A stretch of DNA of 64,000 nt, taken from assembly GCF_030445035.2 (NCBI RefSeq), contig NC_080680.1, positions 95,981,157 to 96,045,156 of the forward strand, read 5' to 3'. The notes under the pieces are model-generated. The model saw nothing but the letters and a program-made list of their open reading frames with translations. It had not been told where the DNA came from and did no database searches. Below are positions 47,400 to 59,979 of the stretch, piece by piece (within the stretch, counting starts at the first letter, position 1; the number at the start of each line of letters is the position of its first letter). The position numbers and the translations under genes were made by a program. This DNA is from Dasypus novemcinctus (lineage: Eukaryota; Chordata; Mammalia; Cingulata; Dasypodidae).

Positions 47400-49150
47400 G
47401 ACTGCTCTTCTCTTACTCATGGATAAAATGAAGGGGAAATATCAGGAACTTAGAAAAGGTAAGCAGAGCCATTATTGTATGGTCAAAACTTTCTCCATGT
47501 AATGGTGTTAATATACACACAAATCTTACTGCATTTCATATCCATATTGTTGCCTCATACTACCTGGTCATAGAAAAACATCAAATCCTTCCATGAGAGC
47601 CAGAGACAATTCTTTTTTTTCCCAAACATGTAAATCTGTCTGCTACACACTAAGAAGAGAGTAATAAATAAGATAAGGAAAGCCTTTTCTTTTGGGGAGC
47701 TCAATTTCTAGTAAACAGCCTCTCAGAGCACTGACTAATACCATGACTCCAGTCAGACTGCTTGTGTGCTTGCATCTGATTTTTGTTGTCACAACTTACC
47801 ATTGATTTGAAATTATACCAATTCTTTATGGTTTCTCTTTCTCTGCCTCTCTTTCTCTAGCTCTTTCTCTTTTACAAACACACATACCCATCCACAGTCA
47901 GATAAAAACAAGCAACTTATAGCATTACTGGAAGATTTAAATTTAAGAACTATAACATGTAGTATGTTTTGTACTTGCCTTATGCAAAGTAGTGCTCAAA
48001 ATATTCTCTTATTATTTTAGCAGTTGAATGACCTATAACACACTTCAGAAATTACAACATATTCTAAAATACATGTATATAATATTTCACATCTCTAATC
48101 TTAGCCTAAGAAAGATGATAAAAATATGAGGAGTCATTAATGAAGATCAAGCAGCTCACCAAAAATCTGTGTATACCTCTGGTCTCTCCCTCATTCAAGG
48201 ATGCTGTGAAGACCAGACCATGGTCCCAGAGAATTAGTTCACCCATTGCCTTTGACTTATACATTTGTAACAAATTTGCCAATACATAATTTTCTTAATA
48301 TATGCCACTGCCTCTCTCTTTTCATCAATCTCCAGGACTTCAAAAAGGATGATTCCTGAACACACACACAGAACACACACACTTGCACTAGAGCCCAAAT
48401 TCCCCTGCTACCTGAGAGCTTACAGGGCTCTATAGTTCTACGAATTTACCCATTGACCAGCCAAGAAACCAAGATATTGCAGATGCTGTAGGACAGAGAA
48501 GTTATATCAAAATTCATAGTCATCACATTAACTAGCCTAGGTTTTGGAATTAAATATTCCACATTCCCAAGAGTGGAAATATGGAAATTGTTGATGGTCA
48601 ATGAGGAACTCGCTGTGGGTCCTGAAGAACTTGGGTTGCCTTCAAACCATATGGATAAATTACTGCCAACTTAGCACAAAGAGGACTCCGCTTGGAGCTT
48701 CCTGTTTATATCTAGATATGAGACAAGAGAAAAATAGGGCTATAAGTCTTTTTCACCAAATGAAGGGCATGCACATGTCGCCATGCCACAACTTTACCCC
48801 CCTCTGTTCTACGTGCATTCAAGGTGACAAAAGTCTGAATATGAGTGTTGTATACAGAGTGTCACAGAAACAAACCCAAGAAAGTATAGATGCATACCTG
48901 GATTTCTAACCAATTTACATATAACTGTTACATGAAACACTGTTACATACAATTAAAAAACAGCACACTGTCACTCAGCCAACTCACAAACCACACACAC
49001 ACATAAACTCCAGTAAATACACTGAGAATCACATACAGTTGAACACAACCCAAAATACCATAAAAAGAAGCAGCATACACACACACCAACATAAGCATAC
49101 ACAAAAACATACACATGCATTGGCCAAAGATCCATACCTCCATAACTTAT
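47400..49150. other. OR upstream intergenic region
   Basis: Expected to hold the non-coding 5' exon and promoter of the OR gene, which I could not place. 47700-47900 contains a MIR-like stretch that resembles 31540-31640. 48980-49115 is a degenerate CA-rich tract. Confidence 0.45.
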
Positions 49151-49152
49151 AC

Positions 49153-49364
49153 CAGTGCTGCCCAATAGGACTGTCAAAATGGTGCAATTTTTCTTTCTCT
49201 GCACTGTGCATTTCAGCAGCCTTGAGCCTCAACTGACTATGGAGCACTGAAATCTGTAGAGTGTCACCAAAGAACCCAATTTTTAATTTCTTTAATTTTA
49301 ATTAATTTTAATTTAAATTGGTGTAGCCACATGTTGCTAGTGGCTATCATATTGGGCAGTGCAG
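49153..49364. mobile_element. MER5A-like hAT non-autonomous element
   Basis: The left end CAGTGCTGCCCAATAGGACT and the right end TATTGGGCAGTGCAG are inverted repeats. The interior has ATGGAGCACTGAAATCTG and TAATTTTAATTAATTTTAATTTAAATTG..GTAGCCACATGTTGCTAGTGGCTA, which is diagnostic for MER5A. A clear 8-bp duplication is not preserved. Confidence 0.88.
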
Positions 49365-51627
49365 ATCTAAATATTTCCTAGGAGACAATAGTGTGTGAGT
49401 CAGTTGCTCAGTAAAAACACATGGTTAAACAAGCAACACAAGCACACATGCACATGAACCCACATCTTTCTGGTCCTTATATAAACAAGTATACAGAGGC
49501 CAAGTTATGGTTCTCCACATTGCCCTGGTATGCATCAATCCTTGGTGATCAAGATGCACCCTGTTCTCACCTTTTTATCTTAAACAAAAGGTGCTCCAAA
49601 TTTGGGCTGAGGATCTTTTGCACTTCCTGTGTCTGTTTATGAGTAACAGAGCAATGGGCAGGAAGGTCCCCATATACCAACAGGACTAAGACTCAGGGGA
49701 AAACAACTCCAAGTTCTGGTTAGAGAAGGAGCTAGCAGGGCTAATTGCACAATTTCCTGCCTTCTCTTGAGATGGATTCTGTGCAGGGGTCAAAGGGTCT
49801 GAGCCACAAAAGTCAAAGGGAGGGATCACCAATGTCAGTGTTTTGTTTGTTTCCCACTGTCTTCTCTTGTAAATGGCCAAGAGTATCTTTTGCTTTGAAT
49901 CAAGCCCTCCATTCACCACAGAATGGCCCAGACTGAGTAAGTTCTCATCCCTATAGACTTTCACACCACAGACCAAAACCTCCACAAATATCACAAATAT
50001 CACTACCAGCTGAAAGCTTGCAGGTCTCTATACTCTCTTGTGATGTTCTGCAGGGCAGGCACTCAGGCTGAATAGGAGGTGGTAAAATAGAGGGATTGAT
50101 CAGAAGGGCATTAAACGCAGACTGAGCAGAGATCAGTATGAGCCCTGCCAACTACCTACTGGGTGCCCCTACCAACTGTAAGTGTTAAAGATTAATATTC
50201 TTATCCCCAGGGATTGGACATAATGTTTACCAACTGCCTATACTACTTGCTAATAATTGTATGAAATACCAAGATCATTTAACCTTCCCTATTTCCTTCA
50301 TTTTTCTTTAACATATATATTTATATGTTTAACGTACATGTGAGAAATTTTTTTTCATTTCTATAAAATACAATACTATATTCTCTTTTTAAGGCAGACA
50401 GTAAGAAATTAGTTTGGAAAAAATAATTGTTACATAGTAAATAAAACTTCGATAAAATAGAGAATAGAGAAGAGTTACATTTTAAATTGCTGGTTGGGAA
50501 AGGATCTCATTTAAGTGATGGCTGACTTGCTTTTCAGTTTCTGAGAGGGACCATCATCCCCTCCACCCAGAGCTATAATATCCCCACTAAAGAATGAATC
50601 TGATATGATTTTGTTACATGGCATTGCACATCAACTCTGTTTAAACCACATTAATGGTCCATCACCAACTCCTCTGCTAAGATGGTTTCTTCAGACTCTC
50701 TCCACTTCTCTCACTAAAGCACATTTTTTGGATCTTGCTTAAGACTCTCTTACCCCTCCCCATGTTGCTCCAATTCCCAAACATCCCCAGACTGTTATTA
50801 AACTAACATTGGATTTGTTTCATATACCCCAAGAGTTACTTGTTTTCAAGACAAAGGTCATGAAGTTAACTCATTTTCTCTCCTTAACTACAGGGATTCC
50901 ATAGAAAGTCATCTGTAACTAAAGACGAAGCCAATATAGTTTGAGAATTCTACATGGTTAGGAGAGAGGCCTACCTGGGCTAACTGTTGAATTTCCTGTG
51001 TTCCAAGGAGAGGGGCTTATGCAGGGACTTGTGTAGTATCATGACACATAGAGCCATGGGAATCACTGATGTCTATCATACTCTATGCTTTCTATTATGA
51101 TGTCAACTTGAAAATGGCAGTGGTGGGAGTGAAGGCCTAGTCATCTTTGGTATCAGAAGTATCCAAGTAATGAAATCAGTCACTCTATAGACTGTAGAAT
51201 GGCCTGGGAGGGGTATGACCTGAATCATACAGATGCTGATTCACTTTCACTTGACCTCCATAGCAACACAAGTATTTAAACTTACAAATATTTTTGATAT
51301 GTTTTACTTTAAGAATAAATTAGATTCCAAGAAGGAGGACAGTTTTTTGATAGAATAGTAGGCTACATAGAAATTAGAATAGATTTTTGAGAAAAAGCCA
51401 GGTCCCAGTAATCTGACATAATTCCCTGCTGATATTCTCTGTTGAAAATTAATGATTGAAAGATGATGCATTAAGATATTGCAAGGAATTTAACTCAAGT
51501 AGAGTTGTGCTTTTTATGACATAGTAAACATACAAATATTAATGTGTGACAATAATAACACAAAAGACAGGGAAGAAATGGAGCTATTTGGAACACATTT
51601 CCTGGACTAGAATGAAGTTAGTACTTG
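49365..51627. other. intergenic, unassigned
   Basis: No gene or firmly identifiable repeat is seen. Segments near 49680-49830 and 50940-51060 share a loose pattern (TTAGAGAAGGA...AATTTCCTG...CTTCTCTTG versus TTAGGAGAGAGG...AATTTCCTGTGTTCC) and could be remnants of a duplicated OR upstream region. This is a weak impression. Confidence 0.35.
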
Positions 51628-51744
51628 TGATAGTTTGAAGCTTAATGTACCCAGAAAAACATGGCCTAAAATCAAATCCATTCTGGTGGTGGGGATCAAT
51701 TGTAAGTAAGATCTTTTCATGAGCTACTTCAGTTAAAATGAGAC
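51628..51744 (+). mobile_element. MaLR-type LTR, 5' part
   Basis: GTGATAGTTTGAAGCTTAATGTACCCAGAAAAACATG is the start of the same LTR family as 17276/27075. The LTR is interrupted after AAAATGAGAC (51735-51744) by an L1 tail and resumes at 52242. Confidence 0.87.
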
Positions 51745-52241
51745 ACAACCACCACACCATGGAGCCTAGAGAGCCTACAACTGAAAGCAGGAGGATTGCA
51801 TCCAGTATCCATGTGGAATCTGAGCCTCCTCTTGACATAGAGGTGCAACAGACACGACCAATCCAAGGTCCACAGAGAAAAGGTGGCATTGGAGTGGGAA
51901 AAGTGGACATGGTGGCTGATGGGTATGGGGGAATGGCAGGAAGAGATGAGATGTGGAGGTGCCTTTGGGACTGCCCTGGACGGTGCTTCAGGGGCAATCA
52001 GCGGACATTGTAAATCCACCCAGGGCCCACTGGATGGAATGGGGGAGAGTATGGGCCATGATGTGGACCATGGACCATGAGGTGCAGAGATGCCAGAGAT
52101 GTACTTACCAAATGCAATGGATGTGTCATGACGATGGGAGTGAATATTGCTGGGGGGAGAGTGATGGGGTGGGGGTGGTGGAGTTGAATGGGACCTCATA
52201 TTTTTTTTTAATGTAATATTTTTACAAAATCAATAAAAAAA
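51745..52241 (+). mobile_element. L1 3' end, part B, with 10-bp target duplication
   Basis: A 497-bp 5'-truncated L1 starting ACAACCACCACACCATGG and ending GGGACCTCATATTTTTTTTTAATG plus an A-rich tail. The direct repeat aaaatgagac flanks it (51735-51744 and 52242-52251). The bottom-strand nick reads TTTT/AA, the L1 endonuclease consensus. Confidence 0.93.
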
Positions 52242-52600
52242 AAAATGAGACCCATCTTATTGAGGATGGGTCTCAATACCCTTACCGGAGTCCTTTAAAA
52301 GCAAAATGGTGAGAGAGAGACAGAGAGAGACAGAGAGACAGAGAGACAGAGAAAACAACATGGAAGCAAGAATCTGAAATCAATGAACTCCAGAAGACAA
52401 GGGAGAGACCAGCAGATGCTGCCGTGTGCCTTGTAATGTCACAAATGTGTCAAGAATTGCCAGCAATACAGGCTTCAGAAAGAAAGCATCACCTGATGAT
52501 GTCTTTATTTGTACATTTCCCCAGGCTCAAATGTGTCAAATAATAAATTTCCGTTGTTTAAAATCAACCCATTTTATTGTAGCTGCTTTGTTCATTAAAA
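52242..52600 (+). mobile_element. MaLR-type LTR, 3' part, with GA-rich tract
   Basis: Continues with GGATGGGTCTCAATACCC..ACCGGAGTCCTTTAAAAG, then a GAGAGACAGAGAGA simple repeat (52306-52352). CATCACCTGATGATGTC, CCCCAGGCTCAAATGTG..AATAATAAATTTCCGTTG and AATCAACCCATTTTATTGTAGC follow. It is collinear with 27180-27500. Confidence 0.85.
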
Positions 52601-52800
52601 AATTATTGAAATATATCTTCACACATAAACATTCATAAACAATAAGTGCATAACAAAGGTTGCAAACTTACAAAACTACATGGATTTTTGTTATACAGTG
52701 CTCCCATAAATCACCCCATCACAAACACCTTGCATTGTTGCAAAACATTTGTTACAGTCTATTAAAGCTCACTGTCAAAATATTACTACAAAGAAACTAA
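52595..52800 (-). mobile_element. L1 3' UTR module, minus strand
   Basis: ACACATAAACATTCATAAACAATAAGTGCATAACAAAGG..TTGTTACAGTCTATTAAAGC matches the module at 11090-11300 (same strand) and those at 60600-61190 in reverse. Confidence 0.78.
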
Positions 52801-52804
52801 ACAG

Positions 52805-54015
52805 TACTCATCAGAAGTAGATTATTTTAGGTTAAAATGAATATATTATATAATCCCTAGAGCAACCACTAAGAAAATAACTAAAAAATATACTGTTACA
52901 AACTCCAAAAGGAATTAAAATGTTACCAGAAAATATCTATTTAGCACAAAACAAAGCATAAAAGATAAACAGAGAAACAAACAAAGCATGAGGTATATAA
53001 AAATGGAAGGCATAAATTCAACCATATCATTAGTTATATTACATGTAAAAAAATTAAAGTCTGCAATCAAGAGAGATATAATCCAAATGGAATAAAAAAA
53101 AACAAGATACAACTATATGTTTATATATTATACATTTAATTCACAGATATGAGGGGCTGAAAACAAAATAATGGGAAAAGATATACCACGAACAGTAATT
53201 ATAAGAGAGCCAGAGTGGCTACACTAATATCAGGCAAACATTCTTTAGAGCAATAAAAGAAGATACTATAGACAAAAAAGGAATATTTTACGTGATAAGT
53301 GGACCAGTTAATCCAAAATACATAACAATAATAAATATATACAAACAGCAACAGAGTCCCAAATAAATGAAACAAAACTAACAGAATTGAAGGGATAAAC
53401 TGACAACAAAGAGTAGTAGTAGACTATAGCATGACTCCAAACTCAGTATTTTATAGAATAACAAGAAACACATAAGTACAGAGGCAAAGGGCTTAAAAAG
53501 GATCTACCTACTTGACTTAATTTATTTATACAGATATACTTCTCACAATAACAGTAGAATATACATCCATTTCAATTTCACAGAAGACATTCTACAGGCT
53601 AGATCATATACCGGGCCATAAAACAATTTTCAATAAGTGTAAATGGACTATCAATACTCAAAGTATGTTCTCCAAGTGCAATGCAATTAAATTAAAACTC
53701 AAGAACAGAATATTTGGGGACCACAAATACTTAGGAACTAAGGAACCTATTTCAAAATATCCCATGGGCAAGAGAGGAAATCACTAGAAATAATAGAGTA
53801 CTTAGAACTAAATGAAAATATAAACACAATATATCAAAATCTATGGGATGCAATGAAAGGAGACCTAGTGGGAAATTTATAGCTTTAAGTGGATATATTA
53901 TTATATTAAAATTTAAGATATAAAATCAATAACCTAATAAAAGTAAACCAAATCAAAAAGGAGGAAAAAAATACATAGATTAGAGTGAAAAATCAATGAA
54001 ACAAGAAAATAAATT
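52805..54015 (+). mobile_element. old L1 ORF2 fragment (endonuclease domain)
   Basis: Sense ORF2 sequence with GAATATACATCCATTTC, CTAGATCATATACCGGGCCATAAAAC and ATCAAAATCTATGGGATGCAATGAAAG. It is heavily mutated and belongs to the oldest L1 layer. Confidence 0.78.
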
Positions 54016-54364
54016 CCAAAATGTAGTGTAAGGATTGTGATGGACACTCCAGTGACGCAATCACAGCTCATAAAATTTATTTTTAAACTACATGTTTATG
54101 ATATCTTTACATTTCCCTAATGGCATACACCAAAGGAAAAAATGCATTTATTCAAGAAAATATTCTAAATATTTGTAAGACTAACAAGTCTGTGGCATTT
54201 GAGTCATGATCCATACCCACCCTATCCCACTCCAAACTAAGCATGTCAGAAGCAGTACTCTAGACTCAGTCAGTCAAGAGCACAGGAATCCCTCTTGCTC
54301 TAATTTCCACTTGTGGTTACAGCATATTGCCAGGAGGGTCACCAAGGAAAACAATGTACGGATG

Positions 54365-54657
54365 GAATTGCAGATTTTAACTTTCTTCAGGCTGTACACT
54401 TTCTTCCTATAATAACATCACCATCCTCATTTATGTAACTTGGGTATGAAATGTCTTTATTTTGAGCCTCTTTATATTGCCTCTCATTTTCCCACCTTTT
54501 TGTGGAGCACTATCTTCATTCTTTGGACAGCTGCCACCCGAGAGACTCTCCTGTCTGTAAGTTCCAATAAATAAAGCTCATGTGTGACACATACCAAGTG
54601 AGTTCTTTGGTCTTGCAGCTGCCCTGACTAATGCCCTTCAGAATTTGGGTTAGAGCA
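54365..54657 (+). mobile_element. ERV LTR (3' part of the left LTR)
   Basis: Collinear with 59980-60271: AACTTTCTTCAGGCT, CCTCTTTATATTGCC, GAGAGACTCTCCTG, AATAAATAAAGCTCATG (poly(A) signal at 54569-54580) and GCAGCTGCCCTGACTAATG. It ends GGTTAGAGCA at 54657. The LTR may begin near 54036 (TGTGATGG), but this is not confirmed. Confidence 0.78.
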
Positions 54658-54659
54658 AT

Positions 54660-54677
54660 TGGAGAGCCAGCCAGGAG
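54660..54677 (+). other. retroviral primer binding site, tRNA-Arg-like
   Basis: TGGAGAGCCAGCCAGGAG starts two bases after the LTR end. It appears to match a tRNA-Arg-type PBS (TGGCGAGCCAGCCAGGAG, from memory) at 17 of 18 positions. It fixes the LTR boundary and the sense orientation. Confidence 0.65.
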
Positions 54678-57600
54678 AGTGAAGGACCACCAGCAGTAGC
54701 AGGCTTGAGCTCATAGAAAGGAAAATCCTTGGGAAAATCCTGGGTTGGCCTATAATGTCCATGTGGGAAGGGGTGGATGCCATCTTGTATGAGTCGGGAC
54801 TGCTGGGAGAGTATGTGAATGCCCAAAAAACTCCAGCAATTATACTGGCTGCGATACTGCAGGTAGTACAGCAGCTGTATTTAAATAAGAAAAAGGGAGA
54901 CTGCAGATACTGGCAGCTAGAGTATAGCTCCTGTTAGGAGCCTTGCAGTTGGCTACTGAGGCAGAACAAGGGGCAGAGATCTCTGTGTGGTGCTTAGAAG
55001 AAGACATAAAGTTAAAAAGGGATATACATCTGGCACAGGCAGAAATGAAAGATTCTTTTACCAATCAACTGCACCGAGTTAATAATCAGTTTAAAACCCT
55101 GGCTCATAGATATGCTCAGGTTAGGGCCCACAGGCTGCCTCTAGTCCAAGTCTGCGGGATATTAACTACCCCTAGGTGAGACCCTAAGGCATGGGACACT
55201 ATGGGCTCTTCCTCAGATAAAGAAAAAGAGGAAAAATGGGAAAAGGGCTAGGTGTAACAAAAAATAAAAAATATATAACTTTAGCTTAAAATTCTTATCT
55301 ACAAGTATAAGGAATAAAAAATCACAGCTTGTCCTGTTATTCCCCAATTTAAACTTTTTCCCCCAATTTAAACCTTTTAACAGCCTTAAAATGAGGGTAA
55401 TTAGTCCAATTAAAAAATTTCAGTAAGTAAAGAAAACTTAAAAGCTAAGGAAAATATTTTCTAAATTATGATTAAAACAAATTAAACAATTATAATATAT
55501 ATTCCAAAAACAGACTGTCAGTATGCTTTTAAGGTTATTCACAATTTTAAATTTTATTAAAGAAAAAAAGAAATTTCCTCCTGCAGATGGAGAAAAATAA
55601 GAAGAACCTTTCTTGCAAGAACTGTAATTGTTTCATTTTTATTTGACTTGGGTGCAATCTCCCTAGTTGTCTCAGATGCTAATAAAATAACCTAGAATTA
55701 TGTTTATTAAATCTTTAAGATGATAAAAATTATTAATTCATGTTTAATGAAATATAATTCTGTCCTAGAGTGAAATGACTAGTTTTCACAGAACAGAATG
55801 AAGAATGTAAGGTCAGACTTAAGTGGATAAAAGTAAATTTCATGGATTAGTAACTGTAATTTAATAAACTTATTTAAAGGTAAAAGTAACAGGGTTAGAA
55901 GAAGTTTGCAAAAACATTTTTTAAACTAAAATATTTAAATGGCTCCAGGAAGCCATTATTAATTAGAAACCTAAATTGATAGTAATAACAAAAAGTAGTT
56001 TCATAATGGGAAAACCTGTCAGAGGCTACCTCAATCTAGGACCTGAATCTCTGGACTGTCTATGTGATAGCCAGGTCCTGAGCATCAACAGACTTGCAAC
56101 TCCTACCCTCTGGTTTAATGGACCCCAGCCAGCTAAAAGGAAGGTGAAGAAAGTCAACCACCACACCAGGGAGACAGGAGTGCCTACAACTGCAAGCAGG
56201 AGAATTATATCCATCATCCAAGTGGAATCTAAGCACCCTCTTGATATAGAGGTGGAGTGGACATAACCATCCCAGGGACCACAGAATGGAAGAATAGAGT
56301 ATGGATTAGAGTGGACTTACTGATATTTGATTCTGGATCAATTGTAATTGGTAATGGAAGTAAATGTAGCACTGATGTGAAGAAAGTGGCCATGATAGCA
56401 GCTGAGGGTAGGGAGTGGGAAGAAGAGATGTGATGTGGGGGCATTTTCAGGAATTGGAGTTTTCTTGGGTGGTACTGGAGGGACAGTTACTGGACATTGT
56501 ATGTCCTCCCATGTCCCACTGGGTGGACTGGGGGAGAGTGTAAACTATAATGTGGACCATTTGACCATGTGGTGCAGCAGCACTCAGAGATGTATTAACC
56601 AAGTGCAATGAATGTCCCATGATGATGTAGGAGGTTGTTATTATGGGAGGAGTGGGGTGAGGGGGGTGGGGGGGGTATATGGGGACCTCATATTTTTTTA
56701 ATGTAACATTAAGAAAAATAAATAAATAAATCAAAGTGGTGGTTGGAGGAAATAATCTCAATTGCATTGGGAATCTTAGGTTTTCATAAAATAATAAAAT
56801 AGGTTTTTCCTATACAACTAAAATCAAATACCTGTTAATGTAATCATGATAAATGTGTAAAAGCAAAAGTAACGTACTGAAAATAGTTAAGGTCATTTAA
56901 TGTTATAAATTACATTGAAAGTATTTAGAAAGTGTATAAAAATTAAAAGAGGTAGACTTCAGTATTGTCATACTTCCTTGTACTTTCAAACTAGGCTCTC
57001 AGTACCCTGTATGGCACTTCTCCATTTGAGTTACTGAGTAGGTCAATCACTATGGACATACATACTTCTTAAGTGGATGGAAAGTATGCTGCTCTTTTGG
57101 ATTCCTGCAGCAGCCAGTGATGACTTGATATAGCCAGATTTACAATGTACATTGCCTCCAGTCTGGTTCTGTGTCATGGTGCCAAAAGGCAGTGTGCACC
57201 AGACAGATGGAACACTGAAGCATACCTTCAAGTGCCAACAGTGCTGCAGTATGCTGACTGTGTGAAGGATATACCAAATGTAGCAATTACAAGAGTAATG
57301 TAAGATGAACTTAAACAAACAATTGGCATTATGATCTGCCCCCATGGAGAGATAAAAAGCATAGAATTGCAAGCCTAAGCTTAGATCTATTAACTGCAGC
57401 TCAAAAAAAAAAATTCTGTATTGATTAGTGAATTGATTTGTATTAAGTGCTGTACCTCATACACAATGAATAATATAATATCTCTTCTAGATCATATGCA
57501 AAAGTATATAAGCATGCTAAAATTTATTAATTATTAATAATTAATTTATTTTCTAAGTCTATTTATTCCAGAATCAACAGCTTCCAGAATAAGATATTAG

Positions 57601-57850
57601 TCCTGTGCTAATTTCATCCATTTCCAACCATAGTGCCAGACCTACCTTCCCTCATTCTCAGTAGAATAGCTAAATAGTTTCACACCCTGTCAGGCAAGGA
57701 CTACTGCCTCTAACCAGCAGGAGGCAGATATGGAAGAATCTCATCTCTCAGTGCTCAGCAGAGGACAAACAGGCTACAGAAGAATGACCACCACCCTTCA
57801 GCTCCCCCTTAAGAATAAGAGTCTAAACTCACTGAGGGGGTAGTTAAGGC
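54678..57850 (+). pseudogene. degraded ERV internal region
   Basis: This lies between the primer binding site and the right LTR. Two short open pieces in different frames occur at the gag position: 54755-54937 (MSMWEGVDAILYESGLLGEY...) and 54943-55179, whose middle (LAQAEMKDSFTNQLHRVNNQFK) looks helical. No protease, polymerase or envelope motif could be recognised, and stops are frequent after 55180. A part-B L1 tail sits inside (56030-56740). It has no coding capacity. Confidence 0.5.
56030..56745 (+). mobile_element. L1 3' end, part B
   Basis: Starts AATCTAGGACCTGAATCTCTGG and ends GGGGACCTCATATTTTTTTAATGTAAC with an AATAAATAAATAAA tail. It is a 5'-truncated insertion within the ERV remnant. 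Confidence 0.88.
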
Positions 57851-58295
57851 AGGTTCATATAGTAAACAGGGAAAAAGTGGCTAGTCATAATAAAGCCCAC
57901 CAAAGACCCTGGATAACTCCAAACAAAATGGCCTCCTCATTGGTTCTCTGAAAGTGAACAGGTGAAATCAAAAAGAAACAATAAGGACAGAAAATAGATG
58001 TGGCCCTATGTTTGTCTGTCTGGACTCTTCTTATGCCACACAAACATCTTTCTTTTCATCCATAGTCCCCTAGCCAGTATCTTTACAGTGGACTCTGGCA
58101 GTAACCCATGCCCATAACTGGATCCAGTGCTGACTTTTGTTGGAGGAATCTTGATATTCTGTTGTATGCTATACTCTTGTTGCAGAATGTGGATGTGGTA
58201 TATGTCCTATAGGCAATCCAAGCTGCTGCATGGGGGTGGATTGTGGAGGTTCAGTGGGTCCTGAGCCCCAGATACTTCTCCCTAAGGGAAACTCA
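56746..58295. other. ERV-derived or unassigned sequence
   Basis: No named repeat is evident. 57040-57380 is more balanced in composition and has an open minus-strand frame (57043-57372), but I see no known domain. GAGGGGG at 57834-57840 could be a polypurine tract before a right LTR. That is a guess. Confidence 0.3.
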
Positions 58296-58299
58296 GCCA

Positions 58300-59960
58300 C
58301 AGCACATAGCTGCTTTCATGTCCCAGGACACAAGTTAAAATGTTACAACTGTGATAGGGGAGGAGCATTGGTGCAGGTGTCAGTGATGATGGATACATGG
58401 AAGGAGATTCACCTGGCCATACATATAAGGCATATAAATGTGTTCAAATATCCTTGGGGTATTGTCACAGTTGGTGGAGATTCACACAATAACCAAAAGA
58501 ATATAGAATTCCCATGCTAGGGAGCTCAGGCACATTCTCTAATGAACAGCAAGAATCCCCTGATTACAAGGGCAATGACTAGTGAAGGAAGATGGTCCAT
58601 TGATGGACCCTTGATATTGAAGACTGAACTTATTAACCTATATTTTTAAATTGAAACTTAGCCTAGTATTATAGGGTGCCTAACAGTTACCCTCTGAAAA
58701 CCTCTTTTTTGTTCAAATGTGGCCTCTTTCTAATCTAAACTCAATGTATAAATGCATTACCTTCTCCCCAGCATGGGACATGACTCCCAGGGATTAGCCC
58801 CCCTGTCACTGAGTGATTACTATCAAGCACCAACTAGCAATGCAACTGGAGAAAGACCTTGACCAAAAGGGGGAAAAGGTAAAGTCAAGTGAGTTTATAT
58901 GGCTAAGAGACTTAAAAGTGAGTTCTGTGGTCATTCCAGAGGTTACACTTAAGCATGTCTCAGCAGGATTTCATTATTTGCCAAAGTAAATACTATCTCA
59001 AATAGCAGGCTTCCTGAGGGATCTGGAGACATCCAGATGCTAAAGTCAGGGCAGATAGCTCAGGAGTTCGGTGCCTTGTCAGTGGGCCCTACTTTGAAAT
59101 TTATGCTCCCCAGTGTGACAGAGTTGGACTCAGTTGTGGTTTCCTACACATGGCTCTTCTGACCCTTCTATTTGAACCTATAATAAGTACTAGAGTTGAT
59201 AGGTGTACATCCAAGATACTTAAATCTTTGGGCTATCCTTGTACCAGCTTGGCCGTGAATATCAACAGAATTTCAACACCTACTCTCCATTTCATTGGAC
59301 TCACTCATAACAACTCACAAGGAGATGATAATGAACAACAACCATCCTAAGGAATCAAGAGTTTTTATAACTGCAAGCAAGATAGCCCTATCCATATGCC
59401 CCATGGGATTTAAGGCCCCTCTCAATTAGAGGTGGAGTGGGCACTACCATCCCAGAATCCTCAGGATTTGGGAATGAATTATGGACTAAACTAGACTTAT
59501 TGGTATTCCACTATAGACTTATTGTGATTCTAGCAATGAAAGAACTTATATCATTGATGTGGAAGCAGTGGCCACTGGAGGTTCTGAGGGGGTGGAGAGG
59601 GAAAAGTGGGTGTTATAATGGGGCATTTCTGACACTTGAGAATTGTCCTGAATGACATTACAGTGACAGATATAGGCCATTATTTATCTTATCATAACTT
59701 ACAAAAATCTACAGGAGAGAGTGTAAACTATTATCCACTGTTAGTGGCAATGCTCTAAAATGTGTTCATCAATCATAACAAATGTACCACACTACTGAAT
59801 GATGTTGTTAATGTGGGAAAATGTGCGAGGGGTAGGGAGCGGGGCATATGGGAATCCCCTCTATTTTTATGTAACATTTATGTAATCTAAGTATCTTTTT
59901 CAAAAAATACATTTTAAAAATTTTATTAAATAAAAAAAATATAACAGACATTCCCATAGG
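58300..59960 (+). mobile_element. older-type L1 3' UTR, near complete
   Basis: Landmarks: GGGGAGGAGCATTGGTGCAGG, TTCAAATGTGGCCTCTTTC, CAGCATGGGACATGACTCCC, GAGTTTATATGGCTAAGAGAC and CAATTAGAGGTGGAGTGGGC. It ends TTTTTATGTAACATTTATGTAATCTAAG plus an A-rich tail. It sits between the ERV interior and the recognisable part of the right LTR. Confidence 0.85.
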
Positions 59961-59979
59961 ACAATCGGGTACAGATGGT

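Noticed and set aside
46423..47426. Several overlapping frames on both strands around the OR gene.
   Set aside because: They are alternative-frame shadows of the OR coding sequence.
48943..49247. Cys/Val-rich minus-strand frames (for example VCVYAASF...).
   Set aside because: They arise from translating a CA/TG-rich tract plus a MER5A-like element.
54755..55179. Two adjacent frames that might be a small host gene.
   Set aside because: They directly follow an LTR and primer binding site, are in different frames and end in stops; more consistent with an ERV gag-position remnant.
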